DNA of 64,000 nucleotides from Zeimonas sediminis (GCF_023721795.1 NZ_JAMQYE010000001.1:310001-374000), one strand, 5' to 3'. Positions 41,372-51,005 are shown, counted from the stretch's first letter. The notes: generated by a model from the sequence alone, not told the origin. Made by a program: numbers and translations.

Positions 41372-42222
41372 AGCGCATCGAGTCCCCGTCCAACGAGCGC
41401 TTCCGCGCGCTGGTCGCGCTGGCCGGCTCGGCGCGCGATCGCCGCAGGGAGGGCCTGTCGGTGATCGAGGGCGCGCACCTGCTGGCCGCCTACCTGGCCC
41501 GGCACGGCGCGCCGCGGCAGCTGTTCCTGCCGGCGCGCACCGCGGCCGAGCTCGACGCGGCATCGCGCCCCGGCGTTGCGGAGATCGCCGCGCTGGTCGC
41601 GCGCGCCGGCGTCGAGCCGCTGGTGCTCGCCGACCGGCTCTTCGCGCAGGCCAGCCAGGTCGAGAACGGCCCGGGGCCGATCGCGATCGTCGACACGCCG
41701 CGCCCGGCGCTGCCGCAGCGGCTGGTCGACGACGCGGTCTACCTCGACCGGGTGCAGGACCCCGGCAACGTCGGCTCGGTGCTGCGCACCTGCGCGGCGG
41801 TCGGCGTCGGCCGGGTGATCGCCTCGCCGGGCACCGCCTTCTGCTGGTCGCCGAAGGTCCTCAGGGCGGCGATGGGCGCCCATTTCCACCTGGACATCCA
41901 CGAGGGCGTGACGGCCGCCGAGCTGTTGTCGCGGCTGGCCGTCGAGGCGGTGGCCACCGCGGCCGACGCGCCGGCCCAGCTCTACCAGGCCGACCTGCGC
42001 GCCCCGCGCGTCTGGCTGCTCGGCAACGAGGGGCAGGGGCTCGAGGCCTCGCTGCTCGCGGCTCCGGGCGTGCGCCGCCTGTCGATCCCGCAGACCGACG
42101 CGGTCGAGTCGCTGAACGTCGGCGTCGCGGCGGCCGTGTGCCTGTACGAGCAGCTGCGTCAGCGCTCGGCAGCCCGCGAAGCGGACTCGATCACGCGTTC
42201 TCAGCGCTCGGCGAGCTGCTGA
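41368..42222 (+). CDS. TrmH/SpoU-family RNA 2'-O-methyltransferase
   Basis: A 284-residue SPOUT methyltransferase acting on rRNA or tRNA. The N-terminal part (about 1-100) is an L30e-like RNA-binding domain ([25 protein letters not shown]), and the C-terminal trefoil-knot domain has [30 protein letters not shown] and [23 protein letters not shown], the three SpoU motifs. The exact RNA target is not clear. It starts at an ATGA overlap with rnhB and its last 22 bases overlap the convergent ppsR. Confidence 0.9.
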   Translation: MKRIESPSNERFRALVALAGSARDRRREGLSVIEGAHLLAAYLARHGAPRQLFLPARTAAELDAASRPGVAEIAALVARAGVEPLVLADRLFAQASQVENGPGPIAIVDTPRPALPQRLVDDAVYLDRVQDPGNVGSVLRTCAAVGVGRVIASPGTAFCWSPKVLRAAMGAHFHLDIHEGVTAAELLSRLAVEAVATAADAPAQLYQADLRAPRVWLLGNEGQGLEASLLAAPGVRRLSIPQTDAVESLNVGVAAAVCLYEQLRQRSAAREADSITRSQRSASC

Positions 42223-43031
42223 AGCACGGTCGTCGCGATCTCCTCGATCGACTTGGTCGTCGTGGAGAGCCAGCGAACGCCCTCGCGGCGCATCATCGAC
42301 TCGGCCTCGGCCACTTCGTAGCGGCAGTTGTCGAGCGCGGCGTAGCGGCTTCCGGGCCTGCGTTCCTGCCGCACCTCGGCCAGTCGCTCCGGGGCGATCG
42401 ACAGCCCGAACAGCTTCGGCTTGTGCCGGTACAGCTCGTCGGGCAGGCGGCCGCGGTCGAAGTCCTCGGGGATCAGCGGGTAGTTGGCTGCCTTGATCCC
42501 GTGCTGCATCGCCAGGTACAGGCTGGTCGGCGTCTTGCCGCAGCGCGAGACGCCGACCAGGATCACGTCGGCCTGGCCGAGCTCGGCGTGCTGCTGCCCG
42601 TCGTCGTGGGCCAGCGAGAAGTTGATCGCGGCGATCCGGTTGCGATAGGCCTCGGAGTCGGCCGCCGCGTGCGAGCGGCCCATCCGGTGCGAGGACCGGA
42701 CCCCGAACTCGACCTCGAGCGGCTCGACGAAGGTCGCGAACAGGTCGAGGAAGCGACAGTTGGCCTGTCGCACCACGTCGTTGATCGCCGACTCGACCAG
42801 GGTGCTGAACACGATCGGGCGCTGCCGGTCGATGCGGCCCTGGCGCTCGATCCGCTCGACCGCCTCGTGGGCCTTGTCGATCGAATCCACGAAGGGCAGG
42901 CGCACGGTGCGCAGGCGCAGCCCCTCGAACTGGCTCAGCAGCGAATGGCCGAAGGTCTCGGCGGTGATGCCGGTGCCGTCGGACAGGTAGAACACGGTGC
43001 GGTCGTAGCGGGTGTCGCCGGAATCGGGCAT
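42201..43031 (-). CDS. ppsR: PEP synthase regulatory kinase/pyrophosphorylase
   Basis: DUF299-family bifunctional enzyme that inactivates PEP synthase by ADP-dependent Thr phosphorylation and reactivates it by phosphorolysis. The 276-residue protein starts with [19 protein letters not shown] and has the P-loop-like [15 protein letters not shown] motif (about residues 157-171), then NYPLIPEDF. Divergent location to ppsA, its target, supports the call. The 3' end overlaps the methyltransferase gene tail-to-tail. Confidence 0.96.
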   Translation of the reverse strand: MPDSGDTRYDRTVFYLSDGTGITAETFGHSLLSQFEGLRLRTVRLPFVDSIDKAHEAVERIERQGRIDRQRPIVFSTLVESAINDVVRQANCRFLDLFATFVEPLEVEFGVRSSHRMGRSHAAADSEAYRNRIAAINFSLAHDDGQQHAELGQADVILVGVSRCGKTPTSLYLAMQHGIKAANYPLIPEDFDRGRLPDELYRHKPKLFGLSIAPERLAEVRQERRPGSRYAALDNCRYEVAEAESMMRREGVRWLSTTTKSIEEIATTVLQQLAER

Positions 43032-43153
43032 CTCGGGTTCGCTCGGGGGCGTCGGTGGTCGATGCCCCGCATTCTGAACGCTGGCGGCCGATCGCGCTCG
43101 TCCCCTGACGGGCCGCCGTGCAAAGGTTCCGGGGGCCAGTCAGGGCGGGGAAG

Positions 43154-43183
43154 TAAAATCCCGGTTCTCCCGGAACGTTCCGG
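43154..43183 (+). promoter_or_regulatory. Candidate ppsA promoter and 14-bp palindrome
   Basis: TAAAAT at 43154-43159 is a likely -10. Eleven bases downstream, CCGGAACGTTCCGG (43170-43183) is a perfect 14-bp palindrome that would cover the start-site region, a classical repressor position. The ppsA ATG is ~117 nt further on. No good -35 was found. Confidence 0.5.
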
Positions 43184-43299
43184 ATGACCGCCCAGCCCGC
43201 CGCGCGCCGCGACCGCCGCGCGGCCGGGGCGCCCCCGCGCGGCGGGGCGGCCATCCAGAGCGCTTCGCGCAACCGCATCTCAACTGTCAGGACCTTCCC

Positions 43300-45714
43300 A
43301 TGAACCGTCACGAAGGACGTTACGTCGTCCCCTTCGAGGAATTGCGAATGACCGATGTCGACTCGGTCGGCGGCAAGAACGCCTCGCTCGGGGAAATGAT
43401 CAGCCAGCTCGCGGCCTCGCATGTCCGCGTGCCCGGCGGATTCGCCACCACCGCGTTCGCGTTCCGCGAGTTCCTTCAGCACCAGGGGCTCGCGCAGCGG
43501 ATCGCCGCCGAGCTCGACGCGCTGAACGTCGAGGACGTGAAGGCGCTGGCCGAGTGCGGCGCGAAGATCCGCCAGTGGGTCGTCGAGGCGCCGCTGCCCG
43601 CCCGGCTCGAGCAGGAGATCCGCGAGCACTACCGGCGCATGGTCGACGAGGCCGGCGGCGCCGCGATCTCGGTCGCGGTGCGCTCCTCGGCCACCGCAGA
43701 GGACCTGCCCGACGCCTCGTTCGCAGGCCAGCAGGAAACCTTCCTGAACGTGACCGGCATCGACGCGGTGCTCGACCGCATGCGCCACGTGTTCGCGTCG
43801 CTTTACAACGACCGCGCGATCTCGTATCGGGTGCACAAGGGCTTCGCGCACGCCGACGTGGCGCTGTCGGCCGGCGTGCAGCGGATGGTGCGCAGCGACC
43901 TCGCCAGCTCGGGCGTGATGTTCACGATCGACACCGAGTCGGGCTTTCCCGACGTGGTCTTCATCACCAGTTCCTGGGGCCTTGGCGAAACGGTCGTGCA
44001 GGGGGCGGTCAACCCCGACGAGTTCTACGTCCACAAGCCGATGCTCGAGGCCGGCAAGTTCCCGATCATCCGCCGCGAGATGGGCTCCAAGCTGATCAAG
44101 ATGGAGTTCGTGCCCAACGGCGCGGCAGGGCGCACGGTGCGCACCGTCGACGTCCCGATCGAGGCGCGCAACCGGTACTCGCTGACCGACGCGGACGTGA
44201 TCGAGCTGGCCCGCTACGCGGTGATCATCGAGCGGCACTACGGCCGGCCGATGGACATCGAGTGGGGCAAGGACGGCGGCGACGGCAAGCTCTACATCCT
44301 GCAGGCGCGGCCCGAGACCGTGAAGTCGCAGCAGGGGGGCAGCCGGCAGCAGCGCTGGAAGCTGAAGTCGCGCGCCGAGGTGCTGGCCTCGGGCCGGGCG
44401 ATCGGCCAGAAGGTCGGCGCGGGCCCGGTGCGCGTGGTGTCCGACGCCTCGCACATGGACAGCGTGCGCCCCGGCGACGTGCTGGTCACCGACATGACCG
44501 ACCCGAACTGGGAGCCGGTCATGAAGCGGGCCTCGGCGATCGTCACCAACCGGGGCGGGCGGACCTGCCACGCGGCGATCATCGCGCGCGAGCTGGGCAT
44601 CCCGGCCGTGGTCGGCTGCGGCGACGCCACGGAGAGGCTGCACAGCGACGCGCTTGTGACCGTGTCCTGCGCCGAGGGCGACACCGGCTACATCTACGAC
44701 GGCCTGCTCGAGACCGAGGTCACCGAGATCGACAGCGGGGCGATGCCCGAACTGCCGGTCAAGATCATGATGAACGTCGGCAACCCGAGCCTCGCCTTCG
44801 AGTTCGCCCGCATCCCGAACGCGGGCGTGGGCCTGGCGCGGCTCGAGTTCATCATCAACAACAACATCGGCATCCATCCGAAGGCGATCCTCGACTACCC
44901 GAACGTGGACCCCGACCTGCGCAAGGCGGTCGAGAGCGTCGCCCGCGGCCACGCCACGCCGCGGGCCTTCTACGTGGAGCGCCTGGCCGAAGGAGTGGCC
45001 ACGATCGCGGCGGCCTTCTGGCCGCGGCCGGTCATCGTGCGGCTGTCCGACTTCAAGTCCAACGAATACCGCAAGCTGATCGGCGGCTCGCGCTACGAGC
45101 CCGAGGAAGAGAACCCGATGCTGGGCTTTCGCGGCGCGTCGCGCTACGTGGCCGAGAGCTTCCGCGACTGCTTCGAGCTCGAGTGCATGGCGATGCGCAA
45201 GGTCCGCGAGGACATGGGCCTGACCAACGTCGAGCTGATGGTGCCCTTCGTGCGCACCGCGAAGGAGGCCGCCACGGTGGTCGCGCTGCTCGACAGGCAC
45301 GGCCTGAAGCGCGGGCAGGGCGCCGGCCCGGACGGCAAGGGCGGGTTGAAGCTCATCATGATGTGCGAGCTGCCGTCCAACGCGCTGCTGGCCGGGCAGT
45401 TCCTCGAGCACTTCGACGGCTTCTCGATCGGCTCGAACGACCTGACGCAGCTCACGCTGGGCCTGGACCGGGACTCGGGCCTCGTGGCCGAGAGCTTCGA
45501 CGAGCGCGATCCCGCGGTCAAGATGCTGCTGGAGATGGCGATCGACGCCTGCCGGGCGGCAGGCAAGTACGTCGGCATCTGCGGGCAGGGACCGTCGGAC
45601 CATCCGGACCTCGCCCGGTGGCTGATGGACAAGGGGATCAGCTCGATCTCGCTGAATCCGGACACGGTCGTGTCGACCTGGCAACAGCTCGCCGGCGCGC
45701 GGCGCGCCGGCTGA
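43300..45714 (+). CDS. ppsA: Phosphoenolpyruvate synthase
   Basis: Makes PEP, AMP and phosphate from pyruvate and ATP for gluconeogenesis. The 804-residue protein has the N-terminal ATP-grasp domain ([35 protein letters not shown]), the swivelling phosphohistidine domain with [21 protein letters not shown] (His424 phospho-carrier, Thr422 as the expected PpsR target), and the C-terminal TIM-barrel PEP/pyruvate domain with the GFRGASRY and [10 protein letters not shown] motifs. AGGA lies about 9 nt before the ATG. The Thr-Cys-His triad matches regulation by the divergent ppsR product. Confidence 0.98.
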   Translation: MNRHEGRYVVPFEELRMTDVDSVGGKNASLGEMISQLAASHVRVPGGFATTAFAFREFLQHQGLAQRIAAELDALNVEDVKALAECGAKIRQWVVEAPLPARLEQEIREHYRRMVDEAGGAAISVAVRSSATAEDLPDASFAGQQETFLNVTGIDAVLDRMRHVFASLYNDRAISYRVHKGFAHADVALSAGVQRMVRSDLASSGVMFTIDTESGFPDVVFITSSWGLGETVVQGAVNPDEFYVHKPMLEAGKFPIIRREMGSKLIKMEFVPNGAAGRTVRTVDVPIEARNRYSLTDADVIELARYAVIIERHYGRPMDIEWGKDGGDGKLYILQARPETVKSQQGGSRQQRWKLKSRAEVLASGRAIGQKVGAGPVRVVSDASHMDSVRPGDVLVTDMTDPNWEPVMKRASAIVTNRGGRTCHAAIIARELGIPAVVGCGDATERLHSDALVTVSCAEGDTGYIYDGLLETEVTEIDSGAMPELPVKIMMNVGNPSLAFEFARIPNAGVGLARLEFIINNNIGIHPKAILDYPNVDPDLRKAVESVARGHATPRAFYVERLAEGVATIAAAFWPRPVIVRLSDFKSNEYRKLIGGSRYEPEEENPMLGFRGASRYVAESFRDCFELECMAMRKVREDMGLTNVELMVPFVRTAKEAATVVALLDRHGLKRGQGAGPDGKGGLKLIMMCELPSNALLAGQFLEHFDGFSIGSNDLTQLTLGLDRDSGLVAESFDERDPAVKMLLEMAIDACRAAGKYVGICGQGPSDHPDLARWLMDKGISSISLNPDTVVSTWQQLAGARRAG

Positions 45715-45782
45715 CCCTGGCGTGCGGGGCCCGGGGCCCCGCAGGCCGGATCGCCACCGCGCGATGGCCGGCCACCAAAGGA

Positions 45783-45806
45783 AACGGGCCCCTTGCGGGG
45801 CCCGTT
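45783..45806. terminator. Terminator between convergent ppsA and livJ-like genes
   Basis: AACGGGCCCC (45783-45792) pairs with GGGGCCCGTT (45797-45806) around TTGC, a 10-bp stem. In the minus direction TTTCCTTT follows, so it fits the end of the livJ-like gene best; towards the plus strand the U tract is weak, but the hairpin may also serve ppsA. Confidence 0.75.
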
Positions 45807-45828
45807 CCTCGTCAGGCGACCGGAGCGA

Positions 45829-46968
45829 TCACTTGACGACCATCATCTGCTCCTTCTTGCCGCCCTTGTAGGTGTAGAGCGTCAGCGAGGCGTTCTTCAT
45901 GTCGCCGTACTGGTCGAAGGAGATCGTGCCGGTGATGCCTTCGTAGCTGATCTTGGCCAGCTCCGGCAGGTACTTCTTCGGGTCGGTCGAGTCGGCCTTC
46001 TGCATCGCCGCGACCATCGTGTTGACCGCGTCGTACACGTAGGGCGCGTACAGCTGCACGTCGATGCCGAACTTCGACTTGAAGCGCTTCTTGAAGTCCT
46101 CGATGCCGGCCGCCTTGTCGGGCGTGATGCCGCCGGCCTCGGCGCAGATCACCTTGCCTTCGCCGATCGCGTCGCCGGCGAGCTTGGCCATCTCGCCGGT
46201 GCAGATGCCGTCGCCGCCCATGAACTTGGCGTCGATGCCGAGCTGCTTCATCTGGCGCATCATCGGGCCGGCCACCGCGTCCATGCCGCCGTAGAACACG
46301 ACGTCGGGCTTGACGCCCTTGAGCTTGGTCAGGATGGCGCTGAAGTCGGTGGCCTTGTCGTTCGTGAACTCGCGGCCGACGATCTTGCCGCCGGCGGCCT
46401 TGACCGCCTTCTCGAACTCGTCGGCCACGCCCTGGCCGTAGGCGGTGCGGTCGTCGATCACCGCGATCGACTTGGCCTTCAGCTCGTTCACCGCGTAGCG
46501 GCCGAGCGTGCCGCCGAGCTGCCCGTCGTTCGCGACCACGCGGAACGTGGTCTTGAAGCCCTGCTTGGTGTAGGAGGGGGCGGTCGACGACGGCGAGATC
46601 TGCGGGATGCCGGCGTTCGAGTAGATGCGCGCGGCCGGGATCGAGGTGCCCGAGTTCAGGTGGCCGACGACGCCGGCGACGCCGGAGTCGACCAGCTTCT
46701 GCGCGGCGGCGGTGCCCTGCTTCGGGTCGGCGGCGTCGTCTTCCGCGACCAGCTCGAACTTGATCTTGTTGCCGCCGATGGTGAGGCCCTTGGCGTTCAG
46801 CTCCTCGATCGCCAGGCGGCCGCCGAACTCGTTGTCCTTGCCCAGGTGGGCGATGCCGCCGGTGAGCGGCGCCACGTGGCCGATCTTGACCACGGTCTGG
46901 GCCGACGCGACGCCGGCGGTGGCGGCGAAGGCCGTGGCAACGGCGAAGCCGATCAGCTTCATTTTCAT
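45829..46968 (-). CDS. Branched-chain amino-acid type ABC transporter substrate-binding protein
   Basis: A 379-residue periplasmic binding protein of the Leu/Ile/Val (LivJ/LivK) family. It has a signal peptide (residues 1-23, cleavage near GVASA-Q), then VKIGHVAPLTGGIAHLGKDNEFG, typical of this family, two alternating lobes, and PSSTAPSYTKQGFKTTFRVVANDGQ around the ligand-binding hinge. No permease or ATPase gene is next to it, so it is an orphan component that may serve a remote LivHMGF system. GGAG lies 8 nt before the ATG. The ligand is not certain. Confidence 0.92.
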   Translation of the reverse strand: MKMKLIGFAVATAFAATAGVASAQTVVKIGHVAPLTGGIAHLGKDNEFGGRLAIEELNAKGLTIGGNKIKFELVAEDDAADPKQGTAAAQKLVDSGVAGVVGHLNSGTSIPAARIYSNAGIPQISPSSTAPSYTKQGFKTTFRVVANDGQLGGTLGRYAVNELKAKSIAVIDDRTAYGQGVADEFEKAVKAAGGKIVGREFTNDKATDFSAILTKLKGVKPDVVFYGGMDAVAGPMMRQMKQLGIDAKFMGGDGICTGEMAKLAGDAIGEGKVICAEAGGITPDKAAGIEDFKKRFKSKFGIDVQLYAPYVYDAVNTMVAAMQKADSTDPKKYLPELAKISYEGITGTISFDQYGDMKNASLTLYTYKGGKKEQMMVVK

Positions 46969-47232
46969 CGGGAGATCTCCAAATCGGTTGGACGTCTTGT
47001 TTGGCTGACCCGCGGGCGGCGCGCCCGGACAGGCTCAACGGCGCGAATGCTAGCCCGAAACCCGGCGCAGCGGCAATGACGACCCTGTCGGCGACCTGCC
47101 AGCCGACCGGCCGGCTGGGTGGGTCCGTTTCCCTGCCCCGCCAGCGAGCGCCCGGCGGTCGATTCGCCCGACGCGTGGTGCCCCGGGGGCGGACGCGCGG
47201 AGGCCGAGGCGCGCGCCGCGGGGCCCCATTGG

Positions 47233-47241
47233 TGCTAGCAT
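47233..47241 (+). promoter_or_regulatory. Candidate extended -10 for nfeD
   Basis: TGCTAGCAT (47233-47241) has the TG of an extended -10 and a 4-of-6 hexamer, 26 nt before the nfeD ATG. No -35 is seen. The rest of the ~299-bp gap to the divergent livJ-like gene is GC-rich and holds no gene or clear hairpin that I can support. Confidence 0.35.
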
Positions 47242-47267
47242 CGCCCGCATTCGATCGGGAGGCCCGC

Positions 47268-47720
47268 ATGCAGGTGCATCACTGGTGGTGGATCCTGGCC
47301 CTGGCGCTCGGCGTGGGCGAAATGCTCACCAGCACCTTCTACCTGCTCGTTCTCGCGCTCGGCGCGGCGGCGGGGGGGGCGGTGGCGTGGTTCGGCGGCT
47401 CGGCCACCTTGCAGGTCCTGGCCACGGCGGTGGTGTCGGTGGCCGGCTGGGCGATGCTCTGGCGCCGCGGCCGCGCCCGCGCGGCCGGCGGCAGGCCGGG
47501 CGCCGACCGGAGCATGCTGCTCGACGTCGGCGAGCGCCTGAAGATCGACGAATGGACCGACGGCCGGCGCACCCGGGTGCTGTACCGCGGCGCGCAGTGG
47601 GCCGTCGAGCTCGACGAGCGCGAGCCCGACGCGGCGGCCAGCGCGGGCGCCTTCGTCATCGAGCGGGTCGACGGCAGCCGCCTGATCGTGCGCGGCGCGG
47701 AGCCGGCGGCCGCCCGCTGA
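47268..47720 (+). CDS. NfeD family membrane protein
   Basis: A short NfeD protein of 150 residues with two or three hydrophobic segments near the N-terminus (about residues 5-65) and a C-terminal OB-fold domain (about 80-145; DVGERLKIDEWTDGRRTRVLYRGAQWAVEL). Such NfeD1b-type proteins are nearly always paired with an SPFH protein in membrane microdomains; the next gene, 58 bp on, is one. The ATG at 47268 follows GGGAGG closely. The precise function is not known. Confidence 0.9.
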   Translation: MQVHHWWWILALALGVGEMLTSTFYLLVLALGAAAGGAVAWFGGSATLQVLATAVVSVAGWAMLWRRGRARAAGGRPGADRSMLLDVGERLKIDEWTDGRRTRVLYRGAQWAVELDEREPDAAASAGAFVIERVDGSRLIVRGAEPAAAR

Positions 47721-47778
47721 GCCCGCCCCACAAGGAATCCGGCCCTCTGCGGCCCAACCCGACACACGGAGTCAAGCC

Positions 47779-48702
47779 ATGCCCAGCGGCGGTTTCAGCG
47801 TATCCCTGATCGTCCTCGTCCTCGCGATCGTCTTCATCGTCCGCGCACTCAAGGTCGTGCCGCAGCAGCACGCCTGGGTGGTCGAGCGGCTCGGCAAGTT
47901 CGACCGGGTGCTGGCGCCCGGCCTGAACTTCCTGATCCCGTTCGTGGACAGGGTCGCCTACCGTCACCTGCTCAAGGAAGTGCCGCTCGACGTGCCGAGC
48001 CAGGTCTGCATCACGAAGGACAACACGCAGCTCACCGTCGACGGGGTGCTCTACTTCCAGGTCACCGACCCGATGCGCGCCTCCTACGGCTCGAGCAACT
48101 ACATCGTCGCGATCACGCAGCTCGCGCAGACCACGCTGCGCTCGGTGATCGGCCGGATGGAGCTCGACAAGACCTTCGAGGAGCGCGAGCTGATCAACGC
48201 CAACGTCGTGTCGGCGCTGGACGAGGCCGCGCTGAACTGGGGCGTGAAGGTGCTGCGCTACGAGATCAAGGACCTGACGCCGCCGGCCGAGATCCTGCGC
48301 GCGATGCAGGCCCAGATCACCGCCGAGCGCGAGAAGCGGGCGCTGATCGCAGCCTCGGAAGGGCGCAAGCAGGAGCAGATCAACATCGCCACCGGCGAGC
48401 GCGAGGCGAGCATCCAGCGCTCCGAGGGCGAGCGGCAGGCCGAGATCAACCGCGCGATGGGCGAGGCCTCGGCGATCTCGGCGGTGGCCGACGCGACCGC
48501 CCGCGCGATCGAGCGGATCGCCGCCGCGATCAACCACCAGGGCGGTCTCGAGGCGGTCAACCTGCAGGTGGCCGAGAAGTACGTCGACGCGCTCGGCAAG
48601 CTGGCCAAGGAGAACAACACGATGATCGTGCCGGCCAACCTGGCCGACGTGTCGACGCTGGTCGCCACCGCCACCTCGGTGATCCGCCAGACGAAGCAGT
48701 GA
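47779..48702 (+). CDS. SPFH domain/band 7 protein (stomatin-like, QmcA-type)
   Basis: A 307-residue membrane protein with an N-terminal membrane anchor (about residues 7-25), the SPFH domain (KVVPQQHAWVVERLGKFDRVLAPGLNFLIPFVDR ... in pieces over residues 28-190) and a long helical region rich in Ala, Glu and Arg (about 185-250) that oligomerises. It is the partner of the upstream NfeD protein. Family members are linked to membrane protein quality control with FtsH-like proteases. It converges on smpB across 48 bp of GC-rich inverted repeats. Confidence 0.93.
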   Translation: MPSGGFSVSLIVLVLAIVFIVRALKVVPQQHAWVVERLGKFDRVLAPGLNFLIPFVDRVAYRHLLKEVPLDVPSQVCITKDNTQLTVDGVLYFQVTDPMRASYGSSNYIVAITQLAQTTLRSVIGRMELDKTFEERELINANVVSALDEAALNWGVKVLRYEIKDLTPPAEILRAMQAQITAEREKRALIAASEGRKQEQINIATGEREASIQRSEGERQAEINRAMGEASAISAVADATARAIERIAAAINHQGGLEAVNLQVAEKYVDALGKLAKENNTMIVPANLADVSTLVATATSVIRQTKQ

Positions 48703-48750
48703 GCGGGCTCGGGGGCGCCCCTCGCGGCCGGCGCGGCCGCGGGCGCCGCG

Positions 48751-49203
48751 TCAGCCGCGGGTGCCCTGCTTGATCAGGCGCTGGCGCTCGCGCTGCCACT
48801 CGCGCTCGCGCTCGGTCTCGCGCTTGTCGTACTGCTTCTTGCCCTTGGCCAGGCCGATCTCGCACTTCACCCGGCCGCCCTTGTAGTGCAGGTCGAGCGG
48901 CACCAGCGTGTAGCCGGCGCGCTCGACCTTGCCGATCAGCTTGGCGATCTGCGCGCCGTGCAGCAGCAGCTTGCGGGTGCGGGTGGGATCGGGCTTCACG
49001 TGGGTCGACGCCTCGGGCAGCGGCGTGATGTGCGCGCCGATCAGGAACAGCTCGGCGTCGCGGATGACCACGTAGCCTTCCTTCAGCTGGGCGCGGCCGG
49101 CGCGGATCGCCTTGACCTCCCATCCCTCGAGGACCAGCCCGGCCTCGAAACGCTCCTCGATGAAGTAGTCGTGGAGGGCCTTTTTGTTCTGCGCGATGCT
49201 CAT
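48751..49203 (-). CDS. smpB: SsrA-binding protein
   Basis: Binds tmRNA and brings it to stalled ribosomes for trans-translation. The 150-residue protein has the OB-fold with [39 protein letters not shown] and the HITPL segment, and ends in a basic tail ([20 protein letters not shown] over two pieces) that enters the ribosomal mRNA channel. The ATG at 49201-49203 is chosen for the [14 protein letters not shown] start. It is divergent from ratA, a widespread pairing. Confidence 0.96.
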   Translation of the reverse strand: MSIAQNKKALHDYFIEERFEAGLVLEGWEVKAIRAGRAQLKEGYVVIRDAELFLIGAHITPLPEASTHVKPDPTRTRKLLLHGAQIAKLIGKVERAGYTLVPLDLHYKGGRVKCEIGLAKGKKQYDKRETEREREWQRERQRLIKQGTRG

Positions 49204-49212
49204 CTTTACAAT
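49184..49212 (+). promoter_or_regulatory. Candidate ratA promoter
   Basis: TTGTTC (49184-49189) and TACAAT (49207-49212, 5 of 6) are exactly 17 bp apart. The -35 lies inside the smpB 5' coding region. A leader of about 47 nt to ratA would result. Confidence 0.5.
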
Positions 49213-49216
49213 TCTC
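49211..49216 (-). promoter_or_regulatory. Candidate -10 of smpB, 7 nt before the start codon
   Basis: The minus strand reads GAGAAT (4 of 6), then 7 nt, then the smpB ATG, which again would make a leaderless or nearly leaderless message. It shares two bases with the ratA -10 on the plus strand. No -35 is visible. Confidence 0.35.
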
Positions 49217-49265
49217 GCCGATTTCGGGCGTTTCGCCGCGCCCGGACCGATCACGCCCCCGCCCG

Positions 49266-49718
49266 ATGACCGTTCGCCCGCCGCACACCGTCCGAAAGTC
49301 CGTCCTGGTTCCGTACCCTGCCGAGCGGATGTTCTCGCTCGTCGAGCGGGTCGAGGACTATCCGAAGTTCCTGCCGTGGTGCGGCGGCACCGAGGTCGAG
49401 CGCCACGAGGACGGGTCGATGACGGCCACGGTGCGCATCGATTTCCGCGGCATTCGCCAGAGCTTCACCACCCGCAATACCCACGAGCCGGGGCGCCGGA
49501 TCGAGATGGCGCTGCGCGAGGGCCCGTTCACGCAGCTGCACGGCGAGTGGCGCTTCACCCCGCTGCGCGAGGACGCCTGCAAGGTCGAGTTCGTGCTCGA
49601 GTACCGCTTCGCCGGTGGCCTGCTCGGCCGGGTGCTCGAGCCGGTTTTCGATCACATCGCGCGTTCGTTCGTCGACGCCTTCGTCCGGCGCGCCGAGCAC
49701 CTGCATGCGCTCGAGTGA
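49266..49718 (+). CDS. ratA: RatA / COQ10-type START-domain protein
   Basis: A 150-residue single-domain polyketide-cyclase/START protein. In E. coli the homologue RatA is described as a toxin blocking 70S formation, while the eukaryotic and many bacterial homologues (Coq10) bind ubiquinone for respiration; the sequence cannot tell which applies. Visible are [25 protein letters not shown] and the C-terminal amphipathic helix. It overlaps ratB by 14 bases, and smpB is divergent. Confidence 0.9.
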   Translation: MTVRPPHTVRKSVLVPYPAERMFSLVERVEDYPKFLPWCGGTEVERHEDGSMTATVRIDFRGIRQSFTTRNTHEPGRRIEMALREGPFTQLHGEWRFTPLREDACKVEFVLEYRFAGGLLGRVLEPVFDHIARSFVDAFVRRAEHLHALE

Positions 49719-50028
49719 CGAGGCCGGCCTGCGGGTCGAGCTGGCCTGGGTCGAGGCGGACGGCACGGTGACGATCCGGCCGATGCGCTTGCCTGCGGGT
49801 TCGACGCTCGGCGACGCGCTGGCCGCGATCGAAGGGCCGGCGCTGCGCGATGCGCTGGTGGCGGGCAAGCTCGCCGCGGCGGTGTTCGGGGAGGCGAAGC
49901 CGGCCGACGCGCCGCTGTCCGACGGCGACCGGATCGAGCTGCTCGAGGGCCTGAGGGTCGACCCCAAGGCCGCCCGGCGGCGCCGGGCCGAGGTTCGCAG
50001 GGCGCAGGCCGCGGCGCGAAATCGCTGA
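49705..50028 (+). CDS. ratB: RnfH family protein (RatB)
   Basis: A 107-residue ubiquitin-like beta-grasp protein of the RnfH/UPF0125 family. It has the LRVELAWVEADG opening strand, the VGEAK-like FGEAKPADAPLSDGDRIELLEGL segment and a basic C-terminal tail (DPKAARRRRAEVRR). It is the standard downstream partner of ratA; no antitoxin function has been shown for it in E. coli. The start ATG lies within the end of ratA. It converges on the DUF4124 gene. Confidence 0.87.
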   Translation: MRSSDEAGLRVELAWVEADGTVTIRPMRLPAGSTLGDALAAIEGPALRDALVAGKLAAAVFGEAKPADAPLSDGDRIELLEGLRVDPKAARRRRAEVRRAQAAARNR

Positions 50029-50029
50029 G

Positions 50030-50047
50030 CCGCGGCGGCCGCCGCGG
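50030..50047. repeat. 18-bp perfect palindrome after ratB
   Basis: CCGCGGCGGCCGCCGCGG reads the same on both strands and follows the ratB stop codon by 1-2 bases, in the gap between convergent genes. It could form a GC-only hairpin in either transcript. No U tract follows, so it is not a standard intrinsic terminator. Confidence 0.6.
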
Positions 50048-50079
50048 TGCAGGCGCGGACCCGAAGGCGGGCCGCGGCC

Positions 50080-50733
50080 TCAGCCGCGGCTGCCGCAGTG
50101 CTCGGCGGCGCTTCGGCGCAGCTGCTCGGCGCGCCGGGCGCGCTCCTCGTCGCTGAGCACGACCCGTTCGCCGCTTTCGTCGACCGTGTGCAGCCGCATG
50201 CCGCTGTCGATCGTGCGCAGCCCGACCTGCGCGTCCTCGCAGAGCCTGGCGCGCTCGGCCGCCTGGCGTTGCGCCTCGGCCTGCTTGCGCTCGGCCTCTT
50301 CGCGCTCGATCGCGCGCAGGCGCGATGCCTTCTCGCGCTCGACCCAGCTCGCCGGCTGCGCAGAGGCGGCCGGCGCGGGGCGGGCGGCCGCGCCATCGGC
50401 AGCGGCTGCCGGAGCGGTGGAGGACGCTCCGGCAGCCGGTGCCGCGCTCGCGGCGGTGGATTGGGCGGCGCCGGGCCCGGGCGCCGGGGAGGCCGCGCTC
50501 GGCGAGTCGGCCGGCGCGGGGAGTCCGACGCCGGGCGGGGCCGACAGCAGCGTGACCCGGGCGCCGGCCGGCGGCGGCAGGTCGGAGTAGACGATCCGGC
50601 CGTTCGCCTCCCGCCACTTGAACGGCGCGGCGGAGGCGGGGCCGGGCGCCAGCGCGATCGAGACGGCGACGGCGCCGGCCGCGCCGGCGATGGCGGCGAG
50701 TCGCGTGCGGAGCTGCGGGCGTCGGAGGATCAT
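50080..50733 (-). CDS. DUF4124 domain-containing exported protein
   Basis: A 217-residue predicted periplasmic protein. It has a signal peptide (residues 1 to ~36, cleavage near PGPASA-A), a DUF4124 domain at the mature N-terminus ([18 protein letters not shown]), a long Ala/Pro/Ser-rich linker (about 65-125), and a C-terminal charged helical region with two Cys ([10 protein letters not shown] and EHCGSRG) that could be disulfide bonded. The domain is common in betaproteobacteria, and a copy next to guaB recurs in Burkholderiales; its function is unknown. It is divergent from guaB. Confidence 0.85.
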   Translation of the reverse strand: MILRRPQLRTRLAAIAGAAGAVAVSIALAPGPASAAPFKWREANGRIVYSDLPPPAGARVTLLSAPPGVGLPAPADSPSAASPAPGPGAAQSTAASAAPAAGASSTAPAAAADGAAARPAPAASAQPASWVEREKASRLRAIEREEAERKQAEAQRQAAERARLCEDAQVGLRTIDSGMRLHTVDESGERVVLSDEERARRAEQLRRSAAEHCGSRG

Positions 50734-50975
50734 CGGAAGGCACTCCGGAGCTGTGCGTTGGTCGGAGCGGGCCGGCCGCGATCCGGTGCGGCGGTCCGTC
50801 GAGCGCATTCTGCGGCGCCGGCCCGCGCCGGCGGCCCGGGGCGCCGACGGAAGGCGCCGGCCCCCGGCCGGGCGGCACGCTCCGCGGTCCCGGCCGGGCG
50901 GCGAGCTCGCCGCGACGCGGGCAGCCCGCGCGGTCGGGCCGGCCGGGGAGCCGATCCGCGGCCCCGGCCGCTCTG

Positions 50976-50981
50976 TATAAT
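50976..50981 (+). promoter_or_regulatory. guaB promoter -10
   Basis: A perfect TATAAT 24 nt before the guaB ATG gives a leader of roughly 17 nt. The sequence before it is all G and C and carries no recognisable -35. The ~270-bp gap to the DUF4124 start shows no other signal. Confidence 0.6.
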
Positions 50982-51005
50982 GCGGTTTTGCGCCCAGAGG
51001 GTTCC

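Noticed and set aside
43190-43262. GC-rich inverted repeats before ppsA, considered as a riboswitch
   Set aside because: No known aptamer core could be recognised; such stems are common in this base composition.
41272-45684. A 1470-codon open frame on the minus strand opposite ppsA and over ppsR
   Set aside because: Antisense to ppsA, and it overlaps ppsR on the same strand in another frame. No family motif; typical shadow in high-GC DNA.
49266-50028. ratA-ratB as a toxin-antitoxin system
   Set aside because: The pair is a conserved housekeeping neighbour of smpB; RatB is not known to neutralise RatA, and the RatA family also includes the ubiquinone-binding Coq10 proteins.
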